Source of the DNA: Candidatus Accumulibacter sp. 66-26
Lineage (GTDB): Bacteria > Pseudomonadota > Gammaproteobacteria > Burkholderiales > Rhodocyclaceae
Direction: 5' to 3'
DNA: 57,998 nt
NCBI GenBank assembly: GCA_001897745.1
Contig: MKUH01000036.1
Span: 1 to 57,998, forward strand
Shown one piece after another: positions 11,299 through 19,833 of the stretch. The notes under the pieces were generated by a model. That model saw only the letters and a program-made list of their open reading frames with translations. It was not told where the DNA came from and did no database searches. Each line of letters starts with the position of its first letter. Position 1 is the stretch's first letter. The position numbers and the translations under genes are program-made.

Positions 11299-11445
11299 TC
11301 ATTCCCATTCAATTATTTCCTGCACCTGTAAACCCGCATAAATCCTAGCTATTTGTTCGCTCACATTGCCGTCTACCGTCACTTTTACCGTCATATAGCA
11401 GGCGCTTTTGCTGGCGTGGAAAATGGACACGTTTTTGACGGGCAA
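11299..11445 (-). pseudogene. C-terminal tail of an unidentified gene at the island edge
   Basis: Reading leftward, 48 codons end in IYAGLQVQEIIEWE and a TGA that stands 28 bases before the strong terminator. This gives it the look of a real gene 3' end. The frame is closed by a TAG immediately upstream of the first usable codon (TTG 11445), and the first internal ATG is at 11394. I do not recognise the family; there is a loose resemblance to the end of YbeD/DUF493-type proteins (a strand, a helix, then a short strand), which I would not rely on. Most likely the 5' part was lost when the defence island arrived. Confidence 0.35.
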
Positions 11446-11517
11446 CTACTCCAGCATACCTATCGTCAACTATCGCCGCCAGTCTGACTGCGCCGCCCTC
11501 TTGGTGCAGGCCATCAC

Positions 11518-12240
11518 CTATGCCAACAGCGCCCGAAGATTGCCACGAATGGCGCTCGCCACGTCGGCCGTACGCAGACCATGCAAACGGCCCAATGCTT
11601 CCACCACGGCCGCCACATCCGCTGGCTGGGAGGGCCGATCGCCCGTGCGAGTGAACGGGCCGTCCGTTTCCGTCAGCATCCGATCCAAGGGGATGGTCTG
11701 CACCATCGGAGCGTGCCTCTCATTGTCCAGCATTCCCGCGTTGATCGAGAAGTAGCAACCCAACTCCAATGCCCGCTTCGCCTCGCCCTTCGTTCCCGTG
11801 AACCAGTGGAGAACGATCTTCCCGCGCTCCGGCGGCAGATGCGTCTCAGCAAGATCCAGCACCGCCTTGGCCGATCTGATGCTGTGGACCGTGATGATCT
11901 TGCCACCAGCCTCCGCGCAACGCTGCAGCACATGCTGGAACACGCGCTTCTGCGCATCGAGTGACCTGAAGAACCGAGGACCGGCGTCCAATCCGACCTC
12001 GCCGACATAACGAGTCTCTGAAAGGTGCCGGTCCCATAGTTCGATCTCGTTCTCGCGTTCCGCGACCAACTGCGGGTGCAGCCCAAGCGCCGCCCGGACA
12101 TGCTTCGTGCGCTGTGCGAGTTCGTGGTTGCGAGGCCAGGCGCGAGGTGTTGTCGTCACCGCCAGCGTGAACACCTCAGCCGCCTCAGCTTCCCGAACCG
12201 CCACTGCATGGTCTGGGTAAAGATCGAGGTGGCAATGGAA
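11518..12240 (-). CDS. qatD: TatD-family hydrolase QatD, start codon lost to IS21
   Basis: The 240 native codons encode a TatD-like metal-dependent DNase. FHCHLDLYPD carries the first metal histidines, VGEVGLDAGP the glutamate, ITVHSIRSA and LHWFTGTKGEAKRA later histidines, and LTETDGPF the aspartate. The pattern FHCHLDLYPD...ALGLHPQLVAERENE matches QatD of the Qat anti-phage system rather than housekeeping TatD. The IS21 tip abuts the Phe codon of FHCH, so the normal ATG and about two residues are missing. The frame continues in-phase into the IS to an ATG at 12462, giving a possible 314-residue chimera. Transcription could come from istB. The gene lies on the opposite side of the IS from qatA. 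Confidence 0.72.
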   Translation of the reverse strand, partial: FHCHLDLYPDHAVAVREAEAAEVFTLAVTTTPRAWPRNHELAQRTKHVRAALGLHPQLVAERENEIELWDRHLSETRYVGEVGLDAGPRFFRSLDAQKRVFQHVLQRCAEAGGKIITVHSIRSAKAVLDLAETHLPPERGKIVLHWFTGTKGEAKRALELGCYFSINAGMLDNERHAPMVQTIPLDRMLTETDGPFTRTGDRPSQPADVAAVVEALGRLHGLRTADVASAIRGNLRALLA

Positions 12241-12445
12241 TGTCCGTACCGGTTTAAAACTGACCAGGTGTACCGGTTGAATTTTGACCAGGGACGATAG
12301 CCGCCCGTCATTCAGGCTGCTGTGGATAAGTCTATCGGTTTTTCCCTTCCTGGGAAGCTCCTTCCACGTCGATGGCGAGGTGTGTGTTGGCGGTGCGCCC
12401 TCCGCGCAGGGCGGAGCCCGGAGCGGAGGGCGCACCGGGGCGCCG

Positions 12446-13252
12446 TCAGAAGGGTTCAGCATCCTCGGCCGCGCCCGATGTCCGCCTCGCTTTCTCCCGG
12501 GTCTTGATCTTTGATCTGGCCACCGCGCTGCTGTGTTGGAACCGCCACGAGTCGTTGCCGGTCTCGATGATGTGGCAGTGGTGCGTGAGCCGGTCCAATA
12601 GGGCCGTGGTCATCTTCCCGTCGCCAAACACGCTGGCCCATTCCCCGAAGGTCAGGTTGGTGGTGATCATCACGCTGGTGTGCTCATAGAGCTTTGAGAG
12701 CAGGTGGAACAGCAAGGCGCCGCCAGCCTGGCTGAAGGGCAGATAGCCCAGCTCATCAAGGATCACCAGATCCACATTTCGCAGCGATTGGGCGATCCGC
12801 CCGGACTTGCCGACGGACTTCTCCTGCTCCAGCGCATTGACCAGGTCCACGGTCGAGAAGAAACGCACCCGCCGTTCGTGCCGAGTGATGCCGGAGACCC
12901 CCAGGGCCGTGGCCAGATGCGTCTTGCCGGTGCCCGGCCCACCGATCAACACCACGTTGTGGGCGTTGTCGCTAAAGCTCAGGTCAGCCAGTTCATCAAT
13001 CAGGTGCCGGTCCACGCAGGATTGCCCGAAGTCGAAACCGGCCAGATCGCGATGGATCGGGAAACGCGCCGCCGTCATCTGGTAGCGGATCGAGCGCATG
13101 ACCCGATCCGTCCCCTCGGCGTCGAGCAGATGCTCGATCAGCCACAACGCACCTTCCACCCTGGCCTGTCCGCCAAGCTCCGTCAGCTCGCTCCAGGCCC
13201 CGGCCATGCCGTACAGGCGCAGCGCTTTGAGTTCCGCGGCGATCTCACGCAT
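12446..13252 (-). CDS. istB: IS21-family ATPase IstB
   Basis: A 268-residue AAA+ ATPase of the IstB/DnaC type. Walker A is GGPGTGKT (104-111), Walker B is LVILDELG near 160, and sensor 1 is [11 protein letters not shown] near 195. IstB assists the transposase IstA in target selection and strand transfer. Its start overlaps the istA stop by eight bases, which is typical translational coupling. Full length, no frameshift. Readthrough from this gene enters the start-less qatD. Confidence 0.95.
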   Translation of the reverse strand: MREIAAELKALRLYGMAGAWSELTELGGQARVEGALWLIEHLLDAEGTDRVMRSIRYQMTAARFPIHRDLAGFDFGQSCVDRHLIDELADLSFSDNAHNVVLIGGPGTGKTHLATALGVSGITRHERRVRFFSTVDLVNALEQEKSVGKSGRIAQSLRNVDLVILDELGYLPFSQAGGALLFHLLSKLYEHTSVMITTNLTFGEWASVFGDGKMTTALLDRLTHHCHIIETGNDSWRFQHSSAVARSKIKTREKARRTSGAAEDAEPF

Positions 13253-14750
13253 GGCCGATCTCCGGGCTGCGTAAGCGGTCGTAGCGGCCCGTGTCGGCGA
13301 TCGGCGCCTCCTTCACCTCCAGATGCGTCTGCACCGCCTCCGGAGGCGCATCCTGCTTGAGGCGGCCTATCACGTTGAGGACATGTTCGACACTCACCAC
13401 CCCGGATTCGAGAACCAGTTCAACGGCCACGAGAACGGCCTCCAGCCCGGCTTTGGGCACCACCGCAAGCATCTGGCTCATCACCCGGTCGCCCCCGTCG
13501 CGTTTGAGGAGCAGGCGTTGCAGGCGAATCAGGGACTCGGGCATCCCGGCAAAGGGTGCTCCGTTCCTCAACGCCCCTGGTTTGCGCTCCACCAAGGACA
13601 GGTAGTGGCGCCAGTCGTAGCAGGTCTGGCCGCGCTCGAAGCGGCGCGGGTGGCTCGCCACCACCGCGTCGTCAAAGACAATCTCGATCCGCTCCGGGTA
13701 CAGTCGTTTGCTGATCAGCCTGCCCGCCAGCTCGCACGGCACCGAATAGTGGTTGCGTGCCACACTCACCAGGCAGGTGCTGGAGACCCGCCCCGGCTCT
13801 TCCACGTAGCCGTCGAACGCCGTCACCATTGGCATCAGTTGCGGCTGCTCGTGCTCAAGCATCTCGGCGACCGAGAGCGCGTACTCCGGATGACGGATTT
13901 CCTGCCAGAGGGCCTGGCAGCGGGTCAGCAGCCAGGTGTTCAGCTCCGCGAAGCTACTGAAACGCAAGCTGCCCGCTTCCTGCCAGACGCGCCGCCGGCT
14001 GTCCTGCACGTTCTTCTCGACGATGCCTTTCTCCCAGCCACTGGCGACATTGCAGAAATCGGCGTCGAACAGGTAGTGCGAGCACATCGCGGCAAAGCGG
14101 GCATTGACCACTCGGCCCTTGCCCTTCTTGACCCTGTCGACGGCGGTCTTCATGTTGTCGTAAATCCCCCGCCGCGGAATGCCGCCCAGTGCCGCAAAGC
14201 TCCGCGTGTGCGCATCAAACAGCATCTCGTGGCCCTGGCTCGGGTAAGCCACCAGCACAAAGGCACGGCTTGCGCACAGCTTCAGGTGAGCAACCAGTAG
14301 CTTTCTCCAGACTCCGCCAATCACCAGGCCTTCCTCGCTCCAGTCGAACTGGAAGGCTTCGCCCAGTGCGAACTTGAGCGGCACGAAGGCGCGGCTCGGC
14401 GCATTCGCCCCCACCCCAAGGCGCCAGTCCCGGATGAAGTCGGTGAGTACCGTATAGCCACCGGTGTAACCCAAGCCCCTGAGCTCAGCCAGCAGTGCCT
14501 TGGCGCTGCGACGGTCCCGCTTGGGCCTTCGCGCGTCCGCTTCAAGGGCTTGGATCAAGGTGGCCTGGTACGGCCCCAGCTTGCCCGGCGTGGATTCCCG
14601 CCGGTAAGCCGCCGAGGCCCCTTCCGGAGCTCTCAACCACTTCTTGACCGTGTTGCGCGACAAGCCCGTGCGCCGCGAAATCTCCGAACGGGACAGTCCG
14701 TCCCGGTAATACATCCGTCTGACCTTGCCCAGCATTTCCATGGTGATCAC
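13245..14750 (-). CDS. istA: IS21-family transposase IstA
   Basis: A 501-residue DDE transposase. An N-terminal helix-turn-helix (residues 15-40, [20 protein letters not shown]) binds the IS ends. The catalytic residues are D136 in FQFDWSEE, D198 in IYDNMKTAV and E245 in EKNVQD, with the IS21 spacing. A C-terminal region contains the typical [12 protein letters not shown] strand. Intact in length and catalytic residues, so the element may still be active. Confidence 0.95.
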   Translation of the reverse strand: MITMEMLGKVRRMYYRDGLSRSEISRRTGLSRNTVKKWLRAPEGASAAYRRESTPGKLGPYQATLIQALEADARRPKRDRRSAKALLAELRGLGYTGGYTVLTDFIRDWRLGVGANAPSRAFVPLKFALGEAFQFDWSEEGLVIGGVWRKLLVAHLKLCASRAFVLVAYPSQGHEMLFDAHTRSFAALGGIPRRGIYDNMKTAVDRVKKGKGRVVNARFAAMCSHYLFDADFCNVASGWEKGIVEKNVQDSRRRVWQEAGSLRFSSFAELNTWLLTRCQALWQEIRHPEYALSVAEMLEHEQPQLMPMVTAFDGYVEEPGRVSSTCLVSVARNHYSVPCELAGRLISKRLYPERIEIVFDDAVVASHPRRFERGQTCYDWRHYLSLVERKPGALRNGAPFAGMPESLIRLQRLLLKRDGGDRVMSQMLAVVPKAGLEAVLVAVELVLESGVVSVEHVLNVIGRLKQDAPPEAVQTHLEVKEAPIADTGRYDRLRSPEIGHA

Positions 14751-14784
14751 CTCGCTTCCTCTGCCTCAAAAAGAGGCAGGGAGG

Positions 14785-15738
14785 TTAAACACCCTGGTCA
14801 AATTTCAACCGGAATTCACCCCGATTGATGGTCAGTTTTCGGCCGGCAACAACAAACAAGGTGACGTAAATCCGCGTCTCGGTCTCCCCCAGGGCCGGGA
14901 TGCGAAATGGAACCTGGATGAGCTTTTCGAGGTAGTTGCGTGCGTAGTCCCGCGGTCCGGTGCTGTCGGGCAGGTCGGGGAAGTGCTTGCGCACCGCATA
15001 CTCGATCATCGCCTCATCGGCCGCGACGACGAATGCCGTCCGAGCGGTGAACACGAACAGCCGGATCGCTTCGAGCGTTTCGATGGCGGTGTCGGGCAAG
15101 CAGCGGTCGAGGTCATCGATCAGGACGATGAGCTGCTTGATGCCCGCGTCCTTCAGGAGTTGGTCGAACGCCTTGCGGAACGCCTCGACCTCCTCTGGCA
15201 CATTCTTGGTTTCGCCCGGCTTCAGCACGGCCTTCACCTCGTCGATGGCCCTCGAGAGGCTTTCTTTCGTGGCGAGCTTGGCGGGGTCCGCCACCACCGC
15301 TTCGAGCGATGCGACGATGGCTCCGATTTGGTCGGGCGTTGGAATTTCCGTGAACGCGGTGAGGGCCAGGCCGCCGGCTCGCTTCGCGACCTTCAGCCAG
15401 TCGATGCGTCGGAAGACATCCTTGACGGCGGCCGCGGCCTTGTTCAGTGCCGGGCGCTTCTCGACCAAGCCTGTGACGATCCCCTCGATCAGGGCGATCT
15501 TCGCGTCCTCGAAACCTTGAAAACGCCATCCGTTGAACTTGAGGCACAGGACATCCTCATTGCCGGCGAAGCCCGCCTCGATCATTTCGAGCACGCTAGA
15601 CTTGCCCGCACCCCAGTCGCCGTGCACGCCGATCGTCACCGGATGGTCGGGCTTCGCGCGAAGCAGCCCGATGATCGTGGTCGCGATGGCTTCGTTGTTC
15701 AGCAGATCGATCTTGGTTTCGTTGTCGGTCAGGATCAT
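14785..15738 (-). pseudogene. qatA: QatA-like KAP-family NTPase, C-terminal half deleted
   Basis: About 297 native residues of a KAP P-loop ATPase. Walker A is VHGDWGAGKSS (38-48), and the Walker B region IVLIDDLDRC lies at 204-213. The text continues through EKLIQVPFRIPAL and is cut at IYVTLFV, where the IS21 end begins; another 20 codons of IS sequence lead to a stop. Intact QatA proteins are roughly twice as long. The ATG at 15738 overlaps the stop of the preceding gene (ATGA) and is preceded by AGGAGG, so the original operon start is preserved. QatA is identified by pairing with a QatD-type TatD gene; KAP NTPase alone would be less specific. Confidence 0.7.
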
Positions 15739-16400
15739 TGATCTTGCCCTCCTCCTGGTCGGTCGTCCGGCAACGTCAGCAGTACCGAACGGATGGCTGC
15801 GCACACCGCATCGCGTGGTCCATGCAACCTGAGTCCCATTGTCATCTCGACCTGCACGCCGACGCCGCGGCGCCCTCGATTGCAGATGTTCTTCGGTTCG
15901 GTGGCCGGGAATTGGTGCCCATTGCTTCGGACCTCGACGCCCAGCCCGGACAGCGCTTGGCCGACCGCCAGTTTCAATGCCTCATCGAGTCCGCCGAGGA
16001 GCACTCGTTGATCATCGCCGCCGCATCCGTGAATCGCGACCACGTGATCGCACATGGACAGGAGCGACAAGCAGCGCGGTTCATCAAATCGATGACTGGT
16101 CAGATGCAGCGCTGAGTAGTTGCCGGCTTGTCGGATTCCCTCGAACAGATAGAGATTGAAATCCCCTCCGGCCACGCCGCGCGCGATGTCCGACGTGTAC
16201 TGCTCGATGCTTCCTCCGTGCGGCGCTATGACGGCGATCGACGACTTCTCGATCGGGCGTATAAGCACCCTGTAGTCCATGCCTTCGGTTTGGGCGATGG
16301 CCAAATCGGCGAAGCCCCTGTAGCTGGCGGCAAGGCTACTCATTTCGGAGATCGTGGGGTCGCTGACAGTTTTTTGAACGGCATGGTCTGCATCCGTCAT
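15735..16400 (-). CDS. Poly-gamma-glutamate hydrolase-like protein (DUF867)
   Basis: A 221-residue protein of the DUF867/PghP family, zinc-dependent enzymes related to carboxypeptidases that phages use to cut capsular poly-gamma-glutamate. The conserved blocks are AVIAPHGGSIEQYTSDIA, LHLTSHRFDEP, VVAIHGCGG and NICNRGRRGVGVQVEM, giving the expected histidines and glutamates. The N-terminal 45 residues are variable. Its stop overlaps the qatA start (ATGA), so it is translationally coupled to a defence ATPase, and it follows the endonuclease gene directly. Its role in this setting is unknown; a peptidase-like effector for the neighbouring system is one possibility. Confidence 0.7.
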   Translation of the reverse strand: MTDADHAVQKTVSDPTISEMSSLAASYRGFADLAIAQTEGMDYRVLIRPIEKSSIAVIAPHGGSIEQYTSDIARGVAGGDFNLYLFEGIRQAGNYSALHLTSHRFDEPRCLSLLSMCDHVVAIHGCGGDDQRVLLGGLDEALKLAVGQALSGLGVEVRSNGHQFPATEPKNICNRGRRGVGVQVEMTMGLRLHGPRDAVCAAIRSVLLTLPDDRPGGGQDQ

Positions 16401-16403
16401 TCT

Positions 16404-17321
16404 CTAGATCTTCTTCTCCGCACCGGAGATCGGATGCACGTAGATGAGCCCTTTGGTTTGCGCGGCCTTGACCTTCCGATCGATCAACTCCCGCAAGCTA
16501 AGGTGCTCCTCCAGCACCAGGATCAAATCCTCCCCGTCGATAAACAGCGTCTGAATCTCTTTACCCATGACGAGGCTGCGAATGACTTCAGGGCTGAAGC
16601 CATTCACGGAAATGAACAGGCCGCGTCCATATAGTTTGCCCGCCACCTTGCCCGCGAACTGGTAGACCGGCTCGTTGCTCGCAGACTTTTCCTGCCACTT
16701 GGCTTCGATGAGGTAGTGCTCTCCGTCGAACTTCACCGCGCCGTCGACCTGTTCACCGTTGACGCGGAACGCCTCTGTGGTCTCCAGGCGTGAAAGGCGA
16801 GACAGTTCCGCGAGGATGCGCTCCAACGCGTAGCCGCGTTGTTGTCGTGAGGTTTTGTTGGCGAGCAGGTCGAGATATTCGGTACGCAAATCAGCCAGCG
16901 AAGCGGTCGGTTGCTGGCGCACCGCTTCCTGGGCGGCACGTCGTTCGCGATCTGCTTTGATCTTGGCGTCACGAATCTCCTGTAGCTGACGCAGGTGTTC
17001 AAGGTTCCTGGTCGCCGCGGCTCGGTCCAACTTGCGCAGCTTATCGAAGTAGTACGGATCGAAATGCGACCAAGCCAATAGCGACTGCAGCATGGCGCGA
17101 AACGGGCCCAGCCCGTTGTCGGCACGCGCCGCCAGCGTATCGAATAGCACATCGACGATCTCATGGCGCTTGAGCGCGTTCTCGCCCTCGATCTGCAAAT
17201 GGCCGACTTCGGTCTTGGTGCAACCGTGCTTCTCGAAGAAACCGACGATGTCTTTGCGGGGCCAGAATAGCGACAGAATGCAGTCCTTCATGCATCCCTT
17301 GATGTCCGCCGGAAAACCCAT
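16404..17321 (-). CDS. Restriction endonuclease-like protein, PD-(D/E)XK fold
   Basis: A 305-residue protein. The N-terminal 95 residues (with SLFWPRKDIVGFFEKHGC) form a helical domain seen in defence-associated nucleases. A charged coiled coil spans about 100-140, and an Mrr-like nuclease domain follows from 160. Its catalytic core reads VDGAVKFDGEHYLIEAKW, giving D193 and E206-A-K208, with QRGYALERIL ahead. GGGGAGG precedes the ATG at 17321. It is third in the leftward run from the AbiE-like pair to qatA, with short gaps of 3-15 bases. Specificity and any partner methylase are not seen, so it may be a Type IV-like or effector nuclease. Confidence 0.7.
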   Translation of the reverse strand: MGFPADIKGCMKDCILSLFWPRKDIVGFFEKHGCTKTEVGHLQIEGENALKRHEIVDVLFDTLAARADNGLGPFRAMLQSLLAWSHFDPYYFDKLRKLDRAAATRNLEHLRQLQEIRDAKIKADRERRAAQEAVRQQPTASLADLRTEYLDLLANKTSRQQRGYALERILAELSRLSRLETTEAFRVNGEQVDGAVKFDGEHYLIEAKWQEKSASNEPVYQFAGKVAGKLYGRGLFISVNGFSPEVIRSLVMGKEIQTLFIDGEDLILVLEEHLSLRELIDRKVKAAQTKGLIYVHPISGAEKKI

Positions 17322-17336
17322 GTCAGGCCCTCCCCA

Positions 17337-18233
17337 TCATGCGATCTGGCCAAGGAGTTGCTCGATCACATCACTGGCTTGGCGCTGGCGTAATGCTCTC
17401 GCCTCACGCTGCTCCGGCTCGTCCGACTCGCCCAACTCGAACTTGGCGACCGACACGGGGCCATCTTTGCGATAGCCCTCCGTTTTCTCATCCCCCGTGA
17501 AACGGCCGCGCAGGATTGCCAGCGACGCCTCGATGACTGCGCCGTGTTTGCCGCCGCGCTCCTTGTGGAAGGCCTCGGCCACGGCGTCCATTCCTTCGGG
17601 TGCGTGCTCGATGCAATAGATCAGGTCGTGCGCATCCTTGCGTTCGAAGCGCTGGTCGAACGCAAAGGACTTCAGGCAGGTGAAGCTGACGAGATTGGCG
17701 TGCTTGATCTTTTCGGTCGCGATCCCGTTGCCGCCCAACAGCTCGGCCTGGATTTCGGTGACCTGGTGCAAGTCGAAAACAATCGACGAATGCGGGATGT
17801 TCAGCGCCGAGATCGTGCCTTCCGTCGGCAGCGGCTGAACCTTGCCGCCCGCGATGTCCGGTGCGTCGGCCAGCAGTTCCAGCACCATCAGCGCACCGTG
17901 TTCGGTGCGGGTTTGCCATCGCCAGGACAGCTTCTGCTGCTTCTCGTTTTCCGCGCGCTCGAAGCCCATCTTCTTGAGGTTGTCCTCCAGCGTGTGATAC
18001 GCCTCGGTGTCGGCCAGGATTTGCAGGTCGATCACGATGTCCACGTCCAGGGTGCCGGCATGCGCCGGAACCACGGGCGGCCGCGCGGCGACGAGATATC
18101 GCGGCGTGAGTCCTCCGACCAGGTACACCGATTCTTTCCACGGTCCCAGCCCACGCAGCAGGGTCACCAGGACGCGTTCGCAGTCCACCGTGTACTGGTC
18201 GCTGTAGCCGTCGAGCGTTGCGGGCTTGGCCAT
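17337..18233 (-). CDS. AbiEii-like nucleotidyltransferase (putative toxin)
   Basis: A 298-residue nucleotidyltransferase. The core reads VYLVGGLTPRYLV (GG at 40-41) followed by TLDVDIVIDL with D63 and D65, the metal-binding pair of the polymerase-beta fold used by AbiEii/MenT-type toxins. The remaining two thirds are mixed helix and strand. The start MAKPATLDG overlaps the stop of the upstream AbiEi-like gene by one base (TGATG). AbiEii toxins modify tRNA or nucleotides and are restrained by AbiEi. Family membership is inferred from the motifs and from pairing; sequence similarity to characterised AbiEii seems distant. Confidence 0.65.
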   Translation of the reverse strand: MAKPATLDGYSDQYTVDCERVLVTLLRGLGPWKESVYLVGGLTPRYLVAARPPVVPAHAGTLDVDIVIDLQILADTEAYHTLEDNLKKMGFERAENEKQQKLSWRWQTRTEHGALMVLELLADAPDIAGGKVQPLPTEGTISALNIPHSSIVFDLHQVTEIQAELLGGNGIATEKIKHANLVSFTCLKSFAFDQRFERKDAHDLIYCIEHAPEGMDAVAEAFHKERGGKHGAVIEASLAILRGRFTGDEKTEGYRKDGPVSVAKFELGESDEPEQREARALRQRQASDVIEQLLGQIA

Positions 18234-19327
18234 CAGAAGCCGATCCTTTCTTTGCGAAAGTGCTCGGCCATTTCTTTGGAGCGGCCTTCGCCGCGCAACA
18301 GGTCGAGATAGATCTGAATCGGGCTGGCCAGCCACAGGCCGCCGACCTTCTCGCGAAACAACAGTTCGCCCGGTGACTTGGCTTCGATGATCGCCAGATT
18401 GGCGCCTTCAGTGACGAACCGTGCGCCCAGGTCGCCGATCGCGGCCTCGGCGTCGGCGCCGATCAACACCCGTGTGCGTACTTGGGAGACACTGGAAAGG
18501 AACGGCGCATAGCGCTGCGCGGCGGCCTCGTGGCTGACTGCATACTGGACGTCATGCGCGTCGAAGGCCTCGCCGATCCGCATCGGCAATGTGTCCGCCT
18601 TCGCGGACGGCACATAGTAGCGACGCAGGGTCGGCGGCCGGATGGAAGCGAGCTGCTTGGCCCACGCATCCAGCAAGGCTGCGGGCTCGCGAAGGTGGCG
18701 CTCCTTGCTCGGCCCCTGCCCGCGCGACTCCAGCCAGTCGAAACGCTCAAGCTCGGTCAGCACCTGCGAAGCGGTGGCCGGCGACACCATCGCCTGTTGC
18801 GCCAGTTCCGTGACGCCGAACCAGTCCCGGTGCTGTACCAGCAGGGCGTGAAGCACCTGCGCGCGCCGTCCGGAAAACAGCGCGCGAACCGACTTCGCAA
18901 GGGTCTTGGGTGGTGGCTTGTCGATGTAGAGATATGCGCCTGGCGCCGGTAGGAACAGGCTGCCGCCACTATCGTAGTAGCCGACGCGCTCGCTTCTGAG
19001 CAGTTCCTTTGCCCCGGGGGAAATGGATTCGGCGACCAAGAGCGACAAGGGCTCTCCCTGTTCTGTCGGCCGTCCGTGGCTTGCTTCCCGAAACTGCCAG
19101 ATCACCTGACGGACATCCCGGGGAAAAACAGTTTTCTTGGCTTCGATGAGCAGGACGAAAGACTTGCCTGCGACGTGAAGATCGACCTGGGCGTCATGCC
19201 CGCGGTCACCGTGCTTACTTGCGGGCTCCCAATGCTCGAGGTCGGCATCTACTTCCGGAAGCTCCCGCAGGGCATCAACGAAGCGCTCGATCAACTGTCG
19301 TTCGGTCAGGGGGGACTCAAGCATCAT
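18233..19327 (-). CDS. AbiEi-like regulator with N-terminal nuclease-like domain
   Basis: A 364-residue protein. Residues 40-75 contain DAQVDLHVAGKSFVLLIEAK, a PD-(D/E)XK core with D49 and E62-A-K64. Residues about 130-195 form a winged helix (FGVTELAQQAMVSPATASQV), as in AbiEi antitoxins, and a C-terminal antitoxin-like domain follows. AbiEi represses its own promoter and neutralises AbiEii. The ATG at 19327 is preferred over the upstream frame start (19414), because two palindromic operators lie between them. The first gene of the leftward defence run. The nuclease-like N-terminus is unusual for an antitoxin. Confidence 0.65.
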   Translation of the reverse strand: MMLESPLTERQLIERFVDALRELPEVDADLEHWEPASKHGDRGHDAQVDLHVAGKSFVLLIEAKKTVFPRDVRQVIWQFREASHGRPTEQGEPLSLLVAESISPGAKELLRSERVGYYDSGGSLFLPAPGAYLYIDKPPPKTLAKSVRALFSGRRAQVLHALLVQHRDWFGVTELAQQAMVSPATASQVLTELERFDWLESRGQGPSKERHLREPAALLDAWAKQLASIRPPTLRRYYVPSAKADTLPMRIGEAFDAHDVQYAVSHEAAAQRYAPFLSSVSQVRTRVLIGADAEAAIGDLGARFVTEGANLAIIEAKSPGELLFREKVGGLWLASPIQIYLDLLRGEGRSKEMAEHFRKERIGF

Positions 19328-19345
19328 CGTGGCGCGAAGCCCTCT

Positions 19346-19415
19346 TTTACTGTCCAGTAAATATTGGCATTGTATCGAATATTCGCGCAGATAGAAATAT
19401 TTACTGCGCAGCAAA
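19346..19415 (-). promoter_or_regulatory. Paired palindromic operators upstream of the AbiEi-like gene
   Basis: TTTACTGTCCAGTAAA (19346-19361) is a perfect 7-2-7 palindrome. TTTACTGCGCAGCAAA (19400-19415) is a near-copy. They are 54 bases apart centre to centre, close to five helical turns. A leftward TACAAT box lies between them. The layout matches the pair of inverted repeats bound cooperatively by AbiEi for autorepression. Their position also rules out the longer start of the gene. Confidence 0.65.
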
Positions 19416-19427
19416 TAAGCGCGAGGG

Positions 19428-19833
19428 CCCTAGCCTGCGTTTCGGGCTAGGTGGTCAGCCTCTCCGGGTGTCTCGGCGTGCCGCCGCCGGGCTCGCGGGC
19501 TATGCCCCGCGCTTCTGCCGAATCGCGGCCGTCCGGCTTTGATCCCCGACAGCCCCAACAGGTGCCAGTGCCTGCGCGTTGCGCTTGCCTCTTGGGGATT
19601 CGCTCTTCCGGTGAGGTCGGCGCGAAGACCTGGGCCGGCTTCGTTGCCACCGTCTTTCCTGAGTGCAACGACCGCGACGGTCAGGAGCGCGCGGACGGGG
19701 GTCGTCGAGGAGGTGAGCGCCGGGTTGGTGCGGCCCGCAGCGCAGCGAGGACACCCGATCTCAGTGGACTACCCTGACGTCCGGCCATTAAGAATTCGCA
19801 ATCAATTTGGCGGAGAGACAATGTCGAGCTTCC
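19428..19833. other. Intergenic junction between defence island and mobile element
   Basis: About 400 bases without a convincing gene. A hairpin CCTAGCC/GGCTAGG (19429-19451) starts it. The following GC-rich stretch has open frames on both strands with no protein-like composition. It is the boundary between the AbiE-type operon and the ParM/ParB-bearing element; no integrase attachment site or tRNA was found. Confidence 0.4.

Larger units (their letters stand above)
12241..14854 (-). mobile_element. IS21-family insertion sequence
   Basis: A 2.6-kb element with overlapping istA and istB. The two ends are inverted and imperfect: TGT, then CCGG and AAAACTGACCA at matching distances (12241 onward; complement from 14854). 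Each end has a second inner copy of the transposase-binding block around TTGACCAGGG, as usual for IS21. No target duplication is visible (left flank ends GGCAATGGAA; right flank begins AACAAGG), which fits a deletion of the DNA that once lay between the two flanks. It sits between the remains of qatA and qatD. End positions are uncertain by about three bases. Confidence 0.85.

Noticed and set aside
11299-11445. Assignment of the 48-codon tail to YbeD/DUF493
   Set aside because: The resemblance is limited to a few hydrophobic positions and the spacing before the matching strand is wrong.
19451-19777. Open frames on both strands between the AbiE-like genes and the nuclease
   Set aside because: Low-complexity Arg/Ala/Pro-rich translations with no start signals; typical of non-coding GC-rich DNA.
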